A program made the translations under genes and the position numbers. From the NCBI RefSeq assembly GCF_028476545.1, contig NW_026732021.1:496001-560000 (forward strand): DNA of 64,000 nt. Reading direction: 5' to 3'. The notes beneath the pieces are model-generated. The model worked only from the letters and a program-made list of their open reading frames with translations, was not told the origin of the DNA and did no database searches. The stretch comes from Physella acuta (taxonomy: Eukaryota > Mollusca > Gastropoda > Physidae). Positions 1 through 13,629 of the stretch are shown here, piece by piece (position 1 is the stretch's first letter; each line of letters opens with the position of its first letter).

Positions 1-388
<388 letters not shown>

Positions 389-611
389 CACACACACCAG
401 TATGTTGTAAATGCAGACTGGTATCTGTGTGTATACTTAACGTTGAAGGAGGAAGCCGCTCCTAAAGTGTGGGGGAAACGGACGAAGACTGTAAACACCT
501 AAGAGCTAAATGGATAATTAAAGTTCAATCAAATAAAGATAAGCGATCAACTCAGGAACGTCCTCAAGTATATTCAGGTAACGCACAGTTCTGGGCTGGG
601 GTTTACTTAGG

Positions 612-908
612 CTTAGGGTTAGTTGGACGTTCGGTGTAGGGTTAGTTGGACGTTCGGTATAGGGTTGGTTGGACGTTCGGTGTAGAGTTGGTTGGACGTT
701 CAGTATAGGGTTAATTGGACGTTCGGTGTAGGGTTGGTTGGACGTTCAGTATAGGGTTAATTGGACGTTCGGTGTAGGATTGGTTGGAAGTTCGGTATAG
801 GGTTAATTGGACGTTCGGTGTAGGGTTGGTTGGACGGTTGGACGTTCGGTGTAAGGTTGGTTGGACGTTCGGTGTAGGGTTTGTTGGACGTTCGGTGTAG
901 GGTTAGTT
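612..908. repeat. 23-bp minisatellite
   Basis: About 13 copies of a 23-bp unit built on ttggacgttcggtgtagg, with point variants and a few short indels. It contains TTAGGG-like words but is not telomeric. Confidence 0.93.
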
Positions 909-1763
909 GTCCTGTTAGGATAGTTGGACATTACAGTGTTGTGGGATCAGTCGTCAAGGTTAGGGCGCAATCAGTAAAGGTAAACACTAAAATGGTAACC
1001 AATGGTAACCAAAATGTAAAGAGACTCGCCATTAATTTGCATACAGTACTGTAACCCTTTCCTGACTCAACCTTCACTTGCCGGTACTCGCATGAAAGTT
1101 GGCTCCAGGTTTTTCAGAAACCAACGCCATCCCCCCCCCCCTGTCTCATAAAAGAGCGTAATTCAATTTTCACTGCTTCTCCCCCTCCCCTACCCCTCCC
1201 CCGCCTCATTTTTCGTTCCGGATTCCCGTTTGTGAAGCTCCCCCTCAAAGGACAGGCAATTTGTCTCAATGTTCCATCGTTGGTGTGTTTTAGAACCATT
1301 CAATTCGTATCTCCGTTTTTTTTCCCGGCATGCCCTTACTCCCAGCCGGTGCTCACACCTTCTCTCGAGCAAAAGACAGGCACATGAATATCTACCGTTG
1401 CCTTGTACTCGGCAAGAAAGTCTTGGCCTCCCAATTACTTTCTCTGGCATAACTCATACTCAAAGTTACCCCCAAAATAAAACTCTTTTAATCTCCGTCA
1501 GCTGATTGGGCCATTAAAACAAGCCTTTGAACGTTTATTACAAAAACATATAACTTTTATATGACTTGCTTTTCAAATGCTGCAAGCGCATGCGTAAAAA
1601 AAAAAAATTAACAGCCCATTTCTTGACTAATTACATCGGGTCTTTTCTGATCACACCCTTCGTATTACTTTTAAATTTGATCATTTCATCTTACTACACT
1701 AATTAGTCTCTCCTCATTTAATTTTTTTCCATCATAAAAATGACTCCTCATTAATACTTCACT
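909..1763. other. Non-repetitive spacer, no gene seen
   Basis: This stretch has C-rich and G-rich runs near 1,130-1,200 and AT-rich sequence after 1,550. Short overlapping open frames on both strands between 1,114 and 1,505 show no recognisable protein similarity, no codon bias and no splice framework, so I call no gene. Confidence 0.5.
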
Positions 1764-2520
1764 GTCTCACCTTACATATCCTACACGTCTCACCTTACAT
1801 ATCGTACACGTCTCACCTTACATATACACGTCTCACCTTACATATAGACATCTCACCTTACATATCCTACACGTCTCACCTTACATATCATATACGTCTT
1901 ACCTTACATATATACGTCTCACCTTACATATCCTACACGTCTCACCTTACATATCCTAGATGTCTCACCTTACATATCCTACACGTCTCACCTTACATAT
2001 CCTACACGTCTGACCTTACATATATACGTCTCACCTTACATATACACGTCTCACCTTACATATACACATCTCACCTTACATATCCTACACGTCTCACCTT
2101 ACATATCCTAACGTCTCACCTTACATATCTTACACGTCTCACCTTACATATCCTACACGTCTCACCTTACATATCCTACACGTCTCACCTTACAAATCCT
2201 ACACGTCTCACCTTACATATACACATCTCACCTTACATATCATACCCGTCTAATCTTACATATCATACACGTCTCATCTTACATATCATACACGTCTCAT
2301 CTTACATATCCTACACGTCTCATCTTACATATCATACACGTCTCACCTTACATATCCTACATGTCTCACCTTACATATACACATCTCACCTTACATATCA
2401 TACCCGTCTAATCTTACATATCATACACGTCTCATCTTACATATCATACACGTCTCATCTTACATATCATACACGTCTCATCTTACATATCATACACGTC
2501 TCATCTTACATATCATACCA
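1764..2520. repeat. 19/23-bp minisatellite (TTACATAT-type)
   Basis: Some 35 copies of a unit built on cacgtctcaccttacata, in a 23-bp form and a 19-bp form lacking TCCT. On the minus strand each unit reads AAGGTGAGA, which closely resembles a 5' splice site. Confidence 0.95.
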
Positions 2521-3245
2521 CATCTTATTGTCTGTTTCACCGCAACAACCACACTAACACCATTGGTGAACTTACATATTTCTTGAACGTATCAAATAGT
2601 TACCGCACAATAGACAACCGACCAAGTGACGTCACTAAAACCTATCCATAATAAACCCACCCATACCTTGCCTTTATCTTTTAATGTCAGTTTAAACATG
2701 TGTTATCTTTTCTTTATAACTGAAAACCTGTGTGAGCTTTCTCATTTAAATTCCACAAAAACGGATTCAAGTTTCGTTTATAAATCAGAGAGGTGTATCC
2801 AGATTACCGACATGACATTATACCTGCGTCCGTGTACGACAATGATTTCATGTTTAAAAAAAGTCAGATTTTCTATCTGAGATCATCATGTAATAGATCT
2901 GGACTTTATCTTTACATCGGTCATACTGCTTACAGTCCTCATTACACATGACCCCTGTCATCATAGCTAGTCTTGCTCCTCCTTACACATAGTCCTCCTT
3001 ACACTTACATATAGTTTCTGACAAGTACTCCGTGTTGGTCACTTAACCATCCTTACACAACCTCATCTAGTTACTCTCCTTATACTTAATCCTAACCGTC
3101 CTTACATCTAATACAGATCTTACACCTAGTCATTCTCCTTACAATTAATCCTTCCTTACACCAAAACCTTCTTACTTCTAGCCGTCCTTACATCTAATAC
3201 AGATCTTTAGCTTACACTTAGTTCTATCCTCACTAGTCGTTTTCC
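2521..3245. other. Spacer with degenerate CTTACA-rich sequence
   Basis: After about 350 bases of unique sequence, 2,930-3,240 is a decayed array rich in tccttacac. It may be an older relative of the neighbouring arrays. No gene was seen. Confidence 0.5.
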
Positions 3246-3265
3246 TTGCAACAAATCATCGATAC

Positions 3266-3460
3266 ACTCCCCACTACCCCGAGCCTACCCCCTTACTCCC
3301 TATTTCCCCGAGCCATCCCCTTACTCCCCACTTCCCCGAGCCTACCCCCTTACTCCCCACTTCCCCGAGTCTACACTTCACTCCCCACTTCCCTGAGCCT
3401 ACCCCCTTACTCCCCACTTCCCCGAGCCTACCCCCTCACTCCCCGTTACACCCATCCCTC
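3266..3460. repeat. 29-bp C-rich minisatellite
   Basis: About six copies of a unit built on cttactccccacttccccg. The Pro-rich frame across it is a repeat by-product. Confidence 0.85.
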
Positions 3461-3564
3461 ATCATTACGTTTCCCCACTGTCTCCTTACACCTCCAACTC
3501 CTCATTACGTCTGCTAATAGAAAATGTAAACTATATACTCTGTCAAAGGAATTAATGGTCTGGG

Positions 3565-4712
3565 TCGGGGCGGGTGGGGTGGGGTGTGATGATTCTAGTC
3601 CACCTTTAAAAAACCCTCTCTAAAACCTCTGGGGAGGGGTATGATGATCCTAGTCCACCTTTAAAAAACCTACCTCTCTAAAACCTATGGGGTGGGGTGG
3701 GATGATCCTAGTCCACCTTTAAAAAACCCCTCTCTAAAACCTCTGGGGAGGGGTGTGATGAACCTAGTCCACCTTTAAAAAACCTACCTCTCTAAAAACT
3801 CTGGGGTGGGGGTCTGATTCTAGTCCACCTTTAAAAAACCTACCTCTCTAAAACCTCTGGGGTGGGGGTGTGATGAACCTAGTCCACCTTTAAAAAACCT
3901 ACCTCTCTAAAAACTCTGGGGTGGGGTGGGATGATCCTAGTCCACCTTTAAAAAACCTACCTCTCTAAAACCTCTGGGGTGGGGTGTGATTCTAGTCCAC
4001 CTTTAAAAAACCTACCTCTCTAAAACCTCTGGGGTGGGGGTGTGATGATCCTAGTCCACCTTTAAAAAACCTACCTCTCTAAAAACTCTGGGGTGGGGTG
4101 GGATGATCCTAGTCCACCTTTAAAAAACCTACCTCTCTAAAACCTCTGGGGTGGGGTGTGATTCTAGTCCACCTTTAAAAAACCAACCTCTCTAAAACCT
4201 CTGGGGTGGGGTGTGATGATTTTAGTCCACATTTAAAAAACCTACCTCTCTAAAACCTCTGGGGTGGGGTGGGATGATCCTAGTCCACCTTTAAAAAACC
4301 TACCTCTCTAAAACCTCTGGGGTGGGGTGTGATGATCCTAGTCCACCTTTAAAAAACCTACCTCTCTAAAACCTCTGGGGTGGGGTGGGATGATCCTAGT
4401 CCACCTTTAAAAAACCTACCTCTCTAAAACCTCTGGGGTGGGGTGTGATTCTAGTCCACCTTTAAAAAACCCCTCTCTAAAACCTCTGGGGTGGGGGTGT
4501 GATGATCCTAGTCCACCTTTAAAAAACCTACCTCTCTAAAACCTCTGGGGTGGGGTGTGATGATTCTAGTCCACCTTTAAAAAACCTACCTCTCTAAAAC
4601 CTCTGGGGTGGGGTGTGATGATCCTAGTCCACCTTTAAAAAACCTACCTCTCTAAAACCTCTAGGGTTGGGGTGTGATTCTAGTCCACCTTTAAAAAACC
4701 TACCTCTCTAAA
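3565..4712. repeat. 58-bp minisatellite with GGGGTGGGG core
   Basis: About 20 copies of a 58-bp unit. Key words are cctagtccacctttaaaaaa, cctacctctctaaaacctct and ggggtggggtg. Indels alter the G-run and the tgatgat segment from copy to copy. Confidence 0.96.
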
Positions 4713-5620
4713 ACCTATTTCCTGAGCCCCGTAGACAAGAAGAGGTAGACAGCTGCGCACATAACTCTCGTCTATGGAAACGTAAGGGGAGAGCAGGCGT
4801 GCTTCACATCTATTTCAGTTGCTGCTTTTCTAAGCTTTTCGCATTTTATTGCTTGGCGAGGGGGAAAAAACAGTTTCTGTTGAATTCATTGACGGGGTGA
4901 TTAAACAAAATTCTTTCTCCTGATTCGCAGGGCTGGAGCTAATATCAAAGGTTGGGGCTAGACTTTACCTTTGCGCTACTGTTTTCCGTGCCGTTAGCGG
5001 GAAACCGGTGAAATAGTCGTATGCTATGGGACGTCCACCATTTACGTTTCTTTTCAAAGCAGGAACACTTTTGATTGGTCAGCGCTAATAACATGCATGG
5101 TCGGAGCATGGGATAATCAGCCATTGCTGTAGTAATTATCCAATTATTCGTCATAAGCGCGCTTGCGACAAAAAAAATTGCAGAAACGAATTTCCCGCGT
5201 ATAATTGTATACAACAAACTGCGGTTGTAGCCGGCATAACGTCATTAATTGAAACCAGCCATCTTTGCATGGAGTTCCCATGCCGACGATTTCCTGTGTT
5301 GTTGCTTCGCTTTGCTGAACACGATTGAGTTTGCCGCTTTAATTGCCGCCATAAAACGCGGGCTGGCTAGAGGTCCCGCTTGTGCGAGGCGAGCCATTCG
5401 CCGATGTGAGAGATTTAGCACATGCTCAGCCCACTTTGATGTACCCAGCGATTGCTCAGCACTCGCAAACATCGACATTCTAATGTACACATCAATAGGA
5501 TTGTCTGCCGCGGCTCGCCTCAGTTTACAAGAAATGGCTGCTTCAGCTAAAAAAAAACTGGAATAAGAAAAAAAACACAGCCAAGCCGTGTAGAGAAAGA
5601 AATTTTAAGTCTCGTTTCAG
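4713..5620. other. Unique spacer with some CpG, no gene seen
   Basis: This is mixed-composition unique DNA. Overlapping open frames on both strands at 4,945-5,566 (81-105 codons) resemble no family I recognise and lack splice or codon support. Confidence 0.5.
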
Positions 5621-5621
5621 T

Positions 5622-6172
5622 GATGTAACAACTTTAGGAGAAAGAAATATCAAATCTGCAACTTTAGGAGAAAGAAATATCAAATCTGTAACTTTAGGAG
5701 AAAGAAATATCAAATCTGCAACTTTAGAAGAAAGAAATGTAAAATCTGCAACTTTAAAAGAAAGAAATATTAAATCTGCAACTTTAGGAGAAAGAAATAT
5801 CAAATCTGCAACTTTAGGAGAAAGAAATATCAAATCTGCAACTTTAGGAGAAAGAAATATCAAATCTGTAACTTTAGGAGAAAGAAATGTAAAATCTGCA
5901 ACTTTAAAAGAAAGAAATATCAAATCTGCAACTTTAGGAGAAAGAAATGTAAAATCTGCAACTTTAAAAGAAAGAAATATCAAATCTGCAACTTTAGGAG
6001 AAAGAAATGTAAAATCTGCAACTTTAAAAGAAAGAAATATCAAATCTGCAACTTTAGGAGAAAGAAATATCAAATCTGCAACTTTAGGAGAAAGAAATAT
6101 CAAATCTGTAACTTTAGGAGAAAGAAATATCAAATCTGCAACTGCAACTTTAGAAGAAACAAATGTCAAGTT
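5622..6172. repeat. 30-bp minisatellite
   Basis: About 18 copies of a 30-bp unit built on actttaggagaaagaaat plus atcaaatctgca. A variant (gtaaaatctgca, actttaaaag) alternates with the main form, giving a 60-bp higher-order period in part of the array. A unit length divisible by three keeps a minus-strand frame open, with a ten-residue Phe-Leu-Ser-Pro-Lys-Val-Ala-Asp-Leu-Ile repeat. Confidence 0.96.
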
Positions 6173-6754
6173 TGCAACCTCAATACTTGCAAAAACGACA
6201 GAAATAAGAATTTCAAAAATGTAACTCCTACACGTACATTTTGCAGATCCATTAATTAACTGGTCATCTTAACCAAAACAAGACGTACTTTGGTCCCCCT
6301 TTCAAAACTTGTTGAACCTTGAACTCTGTATTGTGTAATTCTTCCTCAGTTCTAAATTTTGTGTACAATTCTCTCTCAATTGTTACCTTTGTGTATTTCT
6401 CTCACAATCCTAACTTTTGTTTGCGTATTTCTATGCCAATTCTAACCTCTGTCTATAATTCTCCTCCAGCACTAAACTATACTTATCCCCCCATCTTAAA
6501 CTGTGTATTTATAATACTCTCTAACCTTCAAACTATTAATCTCAAAACTTTATTAAACTATGTAGGCCTACGTATATTACGCTCCATATTGCACACTATA
6601 TCTGATAGTCTCCAGATTCGTTAGACAAACATTCTCTAATTTGAAACTAGGTTTAAAATCCATAATGAATCTGGAATTCAGGTCTCCTATCTAAAAGCCA
6701 CGAGGAATCTAAAATCCAGGTCTCTGATGTAAAAGCTAACATCCCTGTCTTTCC
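6173..6754. other. AT-rich spacer, no gene seen
   Basis: This is loosely repetitive T/C-rich sequence (aattctctctcaattct-like words) with no supported coding or RNA gene. Confidence 0.4.
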
Positions 6755-7062
6755 TCTCTAATGGACCTTCCCTAAGGTCAGTCTAATGGACCTTCCCTAA
6801 GGTCAGTCTAATGGACCTTCCTTAAGGTCAGTCTAATGGACCTTCCCTAAGGTCAGTCTAATGGACCTTCCTTAAGGTCAGTCTAATGGACCTTCCCTAA
6901 GGTCAGTCTAATGAACCTTCCTTAAGGTCAGTCTAATGGACCTTCCCTAAGGTCAGTCTAATAAACCTTCCTTAAGGTCAGTCTAATGGACCTTCCCTAA
7001 GGTCAGTCTAATGGATCTTCCTTAAGGTCAGTCTAATGGATCTTCCTTAAGGTCAGTCTATG
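6755..7062. repeat. 25-bp minisatellite
   Basis: About 12 copies of a unit built on gtctaatggaccttccctaa ending in ggtca. Each copy joins to the next as AAGGTCAGT, a near-consensus 5' splice site on the plus strand. Confidence 0.95.
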
Positions 7063-7365
7063 TTCGAACTCCCGGGCAGAGGATAGCCTTTGTTGGGCAA
7101 CGGGTATGGAATCAAATCCATAAAGAAAAATGCATAACAAGTTGACACAAAATGCATGATTGTTTTGAAAGGACATACCTTCCAACATTATAATGATAAT
7201 TAACAAATATCTACTAGCAATTGTAAGCAACTAGTTTTGGCCTACTCTACTATGTATAACATGTACATGTATTTACTATATCTGTAAGCAGATTCTAGTT
7301 TCTCATTCACTTTCGTCGTTCTCAATTTGTTTTTTTTTTCCTACAACAAATCTTTTAACCACATA

Positions 7366-7442
7366 AAGATGACAGACAGACAGACAGACGGATGGACGGA
7401 CGGACAGAATTACATACAAACAGACAGACGGACAGACAGACA
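7366..7442. repeat. (GACA/GACG)n microsatellite
   Basis: Imperfect tetranucleotide tract of gacagacagacag and gacggacgga words. Confidence 0.9.
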
Positions 7443-7539
7443 TTGTGAACTAAATTTTAAAAAATGAAAATCTACTCAGACAATGAAAAAATACAACAAA
7501 TTAAAAGACGTTTTAGTACATGCCAAATTTAGTGTCAGA

Positions 7540-7925
7540 TTGTCAGGCATGGATTGACAGTCTATCATCCGTGAACTGACAGTCATTCGTCTATTGCTAG
7601 ACTGTCATCCATGGATTGACAAACTGTCATTCATCTATCACAAGAATGTCATCCATGAATTGCCAGACAGTCTGTGATGTTTGATCAGACAGTCTGTGAT
7701 GTTTGATCAGACAGTCTTTGATGTTTGATCAGACAGTCAGTGATGTTTGATCAGACAGTCAGTGATGTTTGATCAGACAGTCTGTGATGTTTGATCAGAC
7801 AGTCAGTGATGTTTGATCAGACAGTCTGTGATGTTTGATCAGACAGTCTGTGATGTTTGATCAGACAGTCTGTGATGTTTGATCAGACAGTCTGTGATGT
7901 TTGATCAGACAGTCTGTGATATATG
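7540..7925. repeat. 22-bp minisatellite with degenerate leader
   Basis: Positions 7,540-7,660 hold decayed copies of a tgtcatccatggattgacag word. From about 7,660 there are 12 near-identical 22-bp units built on cagacagtctgtgatgtttg. Confidence 0.94.
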
Positions 7926-8127
7926 GCCAGCCAGACTTACAACACACAATGTTAGTGATATTTGAACATCTGACATCAAAGTGATGGCGAACACGTAAAT
8001 ACAACTAGGCAAGCTAATTTTATGTACATAATGATCATACAAAGTCAGGTAATGACCACCCCAATACTTTAACCCTACACACCACCACAATACCCCCAAC
8101 CCAACAACAAGCTAACCTTTAAAGAGT

Positions 8128-10100
8128 GTCCAACGCCCCAGCACACGAGAGCGCCCATAGCCCAACACACGAGAGCGCCCATAGCCCAACACACGAGAGC
8201 GCCCATAGCCCAACACCCCAACACACGAAAGCGCCCATAGCCCAACACCCCAACACACGAGAGCGCCCATAGCCCAACACCCCAACACACGAAAGCGCCC
8301 ATAGCCCAACACCCCAACACACGAGAGCGCCCATAGCCCAACACCCCAAACACGAGAGCGCCCATAGCCCAACACCCCAACACACGAGAGCGTCCATAGC
8401 CCAACACACGAGAGCGCCCATAGCCCAACACCCCAACACACGAGAGCGCCCATAGCCCAACACACGAGAGCGCCCATAGCCCAACACCCCAACACACGAG
8501 AGCGTCCATAGCCCAACACCCCAACACACGAGAGCGTCCATAGCCCAACACACGAGAGCGCCCATAGCCCAACACACGAGAGCGCCCATAGCCCAACACC
8601 CCAACACACGAGAGCGCCCATAGCCCAACACACGAGAGCGCCCATAGCCCAACACCCCAACACACGAGAGCGTCCATAGCCCAACACCCCAACACACGAG
8701 AGCGTCCATAGCCCAACACCCCAACACACGAGAGCGCCCATAGCCCAACACCCCAACACACGACAGCGCCCATAGCCCAACACACGAGAGCGCCCATAGC
8801 CCAACACCCCAACACACGACAGCGCCCATAGCCCAACACTCGAGAGCGCCCATAGCCCAACACCCCAACACACGAGAGCGCCCATAGCCCAACACACGAG
8901 AGCGCCCATAGCCCAACACACGAGAGCGCCCATAGCCCAACACACGAGAGCGCCCATAGCCCAACACCCCAACACACGAGAGCGTCCATAGCCCAACACC
9001 CCAACACACGAGAGCGTCCATAGCCCAACACACGAGAGCGCCCATAGCCCAACACACGAGAGCGCCCATAGCCCAACACACGAGAGCGCCCATAGCCCAA
9101 CACCCCAACACACGAGAGCGTCCATAGCCCAACACCCCAACACACGAGAGCGTCCATAGCCCAACACCCCAACACACGAGAGCGCCCATAGCCCAACACA
9201 CGAGAGCGCCCATAGCCCAACACCCCAACACACGACAGCGCCCATAGCCCAACACACGAGAGCGCCCATAGCCCAACACCCCAACACACGACAGCGCCCA
9301 TAGCCCAACACTCGAGAGCGCCCATAGCCCAACACCCCAACACACGAGAGCGCCCATAGCCCAACACACGAGAGCGTCCATAGCCCAACACACGAGAGCG
9401 CCCATAGCCCAACACACGAGAGCGCCCATAGCCCAACACACGAGAGCGCCCATAGCCCAACACCCCAACACACGAGAGCGCCCATAGCCCAACACCCCAA
9501 CACACGAGAGCGCCCATAGCCCAACACACGAGAGCGCCCATAGCCCAACACCCCAACACACGAGAGCGCCCATAGCCCAACACCCCAGCACACGAGAGCG
9601 TCCATAGCCCAACACACGAGAGCGCCCATAGCCCAACACCCCAACACACGAGAGCGCCCATAGCCCAACACCCCAACACACGAGAGCGCCCATAGCCCTG
9701 CACACGACAGCGCCCATAGCCCAACACCCCAACACACGAGAGCGCCCATAGCCCAACACCCCAACACACGAGAGCGCCCATAGCCCAACACCCCAACACA
9801 CGAGAGCGCCCATAGCCCAACACCCTAACACACGAGAGCGCCCATAGCCCAACACCCCAACACACGAGAGCACCCATAGCCCAACACCCCAACACACGAC
9901 AGCGCCCATAGCCCAACACCCCAACACACGAGAGTGCCCATAGCCCAACACACGAGAGCGCCCATAGCCCTGCACACGACAGCGCCCATAGCCCAACACC
10001 CCAACACACGAGAGCGCCCATAGCCCAACACCCCAACATACGAGAGCGCCCATAGCCCAACACCCCTACACACGAGAGCGCCCATAGCCCAACACTTCTT
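8128..10100. repeat. 22/30-bp dimorphic minisatellite
   Basis: About 2 kb built from two unit lengths: a 22-bp unit (acacgagagcgcccatagcc plus ca) and a 30-bp unit that adds ccccaaca. Single-base variants (gcgtcc, cgacag, actcgag) mark higher-order copies; the 60-base blocks starting at 8,461 and 8,941 are identical. Three overlapping minus-strand frames of 559-685 codons are by-products, because the unit has no stop on that strand. Confidence 0.97.
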
Positions 10101-10465
10101 GTATTAACTAAGTGTTCCACCACCCCTACCATTACAGACCTGGGCTCGCCTCTGATTTATTATGTAGATTGGATCCAGCCTTTTTGCCCAACTTTGCATT
10201 ACATAGCATGGAAAAAGCACACCGTCAACTTGATTGCCTTGCCCTAGAGAGCGCTAGATAATCTAACACGTCCCTGAAGGATGCGGCAAAACCGTTACAA
10301 AAGCATAAATCACACAAAACGGTTGGGCTGGGGTTTATGTTTCAAAGATTTTCATTAATTACTAATGGGCAGTGAATATTGGACTAGCCAGGTACGCGGG
10401 ACGCAACCAAATATAAACAGAATGTTATTTGCCTGTTGGGCTTTCTGTTGATTCTTGTAATGTTC
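10101..10465. other. Unique spacer, no gene seen
   Basis: Non-repetitive sequence between two arrays, with no supported coding or RNA feature. Confidence 0.5.
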
Positions 10466-12160
10466 TGGGAGGATGATCCGTAAATCTGGGAGGATGATCT
10501 GTAATTTGTGTAAATCTGGAAGGATTATCTGCAAGAAGATCTGAAAATCTGGGAGGATGATCTGTAAATCTGGGAGGATGATCTTTAAATCTGGTAGGAT
10601 GATCTTTAAATCTGGGAGGATGATCTGTAAATCTGGGAGGATGATCTGTAAATCTGGGAGGATGATCTGTAAATCTGGGAGGATGATCTGTAAATCTGGG
10701 AGGATGATCTGTAAATCTGGGAGGATGATCTGTAAATCTGGGAGGATGATCTGTAAATATGGGAGGATGATCTGTAAATCTGGGAGGATGATCTTTAAAT
10801 CTGGGAGATGGGAGGATGATCTGTAAATCTGGGAGGATGATCTGTAAATCTGGGAGATGGGAGGATGATCTGTAAATCTGGGAGGATGATCTTTAAATCT
10901 GGGAGGATGATCTGTAAATCTGGGAGGATGATCTGTAAATCTGGGAGGATGATATGTAAATCTGGGAGATGGGAGGATGATCTGTAAATCTGGGAGGATG
11001 ATCTGTAAATCTGGGAGATGGGAGGATGATCTGTAAATCTGGGAGGATGATCTTTAAATCTGGGAGGATGATCTGTAAATCTGGGAGGATGATCTGTAAA
11101 TCTGGGAGGATGATCTGTAAATCTGGGAGATGGGAGGATGATCTGTAAATCTGGGAGGATGATCTGTAAATCTGGGAGATGGGAGGATGATCTGTAAATC
11201 TGGGAGGATGATCTTTAAATCTGGGAGGATGATCTGTAAATCTGGGAGGATGATCTGTAAATCTGGGAGGATGATCTGTAAATCTGGGAGGATGATCTGT
11301 AAATCTGGGAGGATGATCTGTAAATCTGGGAGGATGATCTGTAAATCTGGGAGATGGGAGGGTGATCTGTAAATCTGGGAGATGGGAGGATGATCTTTAA
11401 ATCTGGGAGGATGATCTTTAAATCTGGGAGGATGATCTGTAAATCTGGGAGATGGGAGGATGATCTGTAAACCTGGGAGGATGATCTGTAAATCTGGGAG
11501 GATGATCTGTACATCTGGGAGGATGATCTGTAAATCTGGGAGATGGGAGGATGATCTGTAAATATGGGAGGATGATCTGTAATTCTGGGAGGATGATCTG
11601 TAAATCTGGGAGGATGATCTGTAAATCTGGGAGGATGATCTGTAAATCTGGGAGGATGATCTGTAAATCTGGGAGGATGATCTGTAAATCTGGGAGGATG
11701 ATCTGTAAATCTGGGAGATGGGAGGATGATCTGTAAATCTGGGAGATGGGAGGATGATCTTTAAATCTGGGAGGATGATCTTTAAATCTGGGAGGATGAT
11801 CTTTAAATCTGGGAGGATGATCTGTAAATCTGGGAGATGGGAGGATGATCTGTAAACCTGGGAGGATGATCTGTAAATCTGGGAGGATGATCTGTACATC
11901 TGGGAGGATGATCTGTAAATCTGGGAGATGGGAGGATGATCTGTAAATCTGGGAGGATGATCTGTAAATCTGGGAGGATGATCTGTAAATCTGGGAGAAT
12001 GATCTGTAAATCTGGGAGGATGATCTGTAAATCTGGGAGGATGATCTGTAAATCTGGGAGGATGATCTGTAAATATGGGAGGATGATCTGTAAATCTGGG
12101 AGGATGATCTGTAAATCTGGGAGATGGGAGGATGATCTGTAAATCTGGGAGGATGATCTA
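10466..12160. repeat. 21-bp minisatellite with 7-bp spacer variant
   Basis: About 75 copies of a 21-bp unit (gaggatgatctgtaaatctg plus g), some followed by an extra gagatgg. A marked segment with aaacctggg and tacatctggg recurs about 385 bp apart (near 11,471 and 11,856), showing a block duplication. Met-Ile-Cys-Lys-Ser-Gly-Arg frames are repeat artefacts. Confidence 0.97.
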
Positions 12161-12582
12161 CAAATCTGCCTTAAGAGTGACAGGGGTGCTTGGAAAATGG
12201 GATGCGGGCAACGTGACCTAGATCTGGGGCAGGCGTTACAGACTGACCAGAATGGGATTCATAGGACAAGTTTCATGACTCCAGCAGACGATCTAATGGT
12301 TGGCTGATTTTGGGCGGGTAACTCATGTTTTACTGTAGTCATGACCAGAAGATCTGGTAGTGGGCTGTTAGTGGGCTGCTAGTGGGCTGCAGAAGATGGT
12401 AACTGGTAAATGATATTTCTTTGTTGATATATAATCGATATAGAAAGCAGTTTAATCAGTGTATTAAGCCTTGTGTAGCGGTCTATTTTCTTAACCAGGG
12501 GTCGCCTCATTCGCTCTTCTCTATCCATGGCACTTCCAAGACTCACAGAATACCACGCACCCATGTGTGGATACCAAGACTG
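12161..12582. other. Unique spacer, no gene seen
   Basis: Non-repetitive DNA with no supported gene. Confidence 0.5.
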
Positions 12583-12700
12583 ATGTGTGTGTATGTGTGT
12601 GTATGTTTGCATGTGTGAGTGTGTGTGTATGTATGTGTGTGTATGTTTGTGTGTGAGTGTGTGTGTAATTATGTGTGTGTATGTATGTGTGTAAGTAAGA
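12583..12700. repeat. (GT)-rich low-complexity tract
   Basis: Imperfect tgtgtgtatgtgtg repeats. Confidence 0.9.
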
Positions 12701-13204
12701 AATGAATTTTCTGTCCCTTACACAGAAAGACAACTCCAAGTGCTACATAACCCAACAAACCAGTGTATTATTAAAAAATGTAACTTTATATGCTATGAAA
12801 TGCGGGTGTTAAGGGTTTTCAGAAATAATAATTATATTTATTTTAATTTCTAAACAACAAAAACTTCTTGAAGAAGTTACTTACAAAAAAAATTGTTCCT
12901 AACTCGTAACAAAAATGATTTGTAAAAAAAAAAAAAAAATTCCGCTAACTGATGATGAATGTTGATCTGTAAGGATTCAGCAAATACGTGGCTAACTAAT
13001 GATGAAGGCTACGTAACGCTAATTAAGACGTTCTAAGCAAAACGCGGGAGCTATGTCTTGAGATGCGAGAGGCAGACATACCTCAGCCTTGAGTACGTCT
13101 CGTCTGATTAGCGAATGTTGTTTCTACAGATAAAATGCTTTTATAATCGGCGATTAATAAAATGTTGATAGGGAGAGAAATCATATCCTTGCTGCTCGGC
13201 TATG
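12701..13204. other. AT-rich spacer, no gene seen
   Basis: AT-rich unique sequence with A-runs near 12,925; nothing supported. Confidence 0.5.
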
Positions 13205-13625
13205 ACAGGTGTGTTTGTAGGTGTGTGTGTTTGTAGGTGTGTGTGTTTGTAGGTGTGTGGTATGTTTACTGTTTAGGAGTGTGTTTGTAGGTGTGTGTGT
13301 TTGTAGGTGTGTGTATGTAAGTATGTTTGTAGGTGTGAGTTAGTGTTTATGGGTGTATTGTGTTTTGTAGGTGTGTTTTTTGTAGGCATATATGTTTTTA
13401 AGCATGTGTGTTTGTATGTGTGTATGTTTGTAGGAGCGAGTATTTGTTGGAGTGGATGTTGTGTGTTTTTATGTGTTTGTACGTGTTTTAAATAGTGTGT
13501 GTGTGTGTGTTTTAAGTAGCGTGAGTTTGTAGGTTATGTGTTTAGGTGCATGTTTGTACGTGTGTGTGTTTGTAGGAGTGTGTCTGAAGGTACGTGTGTG
13601 TACGTGTAGGTGTAGGTGTGTTTAT
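13205..13625. repeat. GTGTGTTTGTAGG-rich tandem tract
   Basis: Irregular 14-20 bp repeats of gtgtgtgtttgtaggt with variable spacing. The Val/Cys-rich frame through it is not treated as a gene. Confidence 0.9.
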
Positions 13626-13629
13626 TTCC

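Noticed and set aside
3565-4712. G-quadruplex array from GGGGTGGGG units
   Set aside because: Each unit has only two G4 runs, 58 bp apart from the next pair, so a stable intramolecular quadruplex per unit is not supported.
5245-5566. Overlapping frames on both strands in unique DNA
   Set aside because: Simultaneous openness on both strands reflects composition; no family resemblance and no acceptor or donor pair.
7660-7925. Regular repeats that could suggest a CRISPR array
   Set aside because: Units abut with no unique spacers and the genome is eukaryotic.
8075-10132. Three overlapping minus-strand open frames of 559-685 codons
   Set aside because: They coincide exactly with the 22/30-bp array, have no stop because the unit has none, and encode only a short Trp/Cys/Leu repeat with no signal peptide, start context or splice support.
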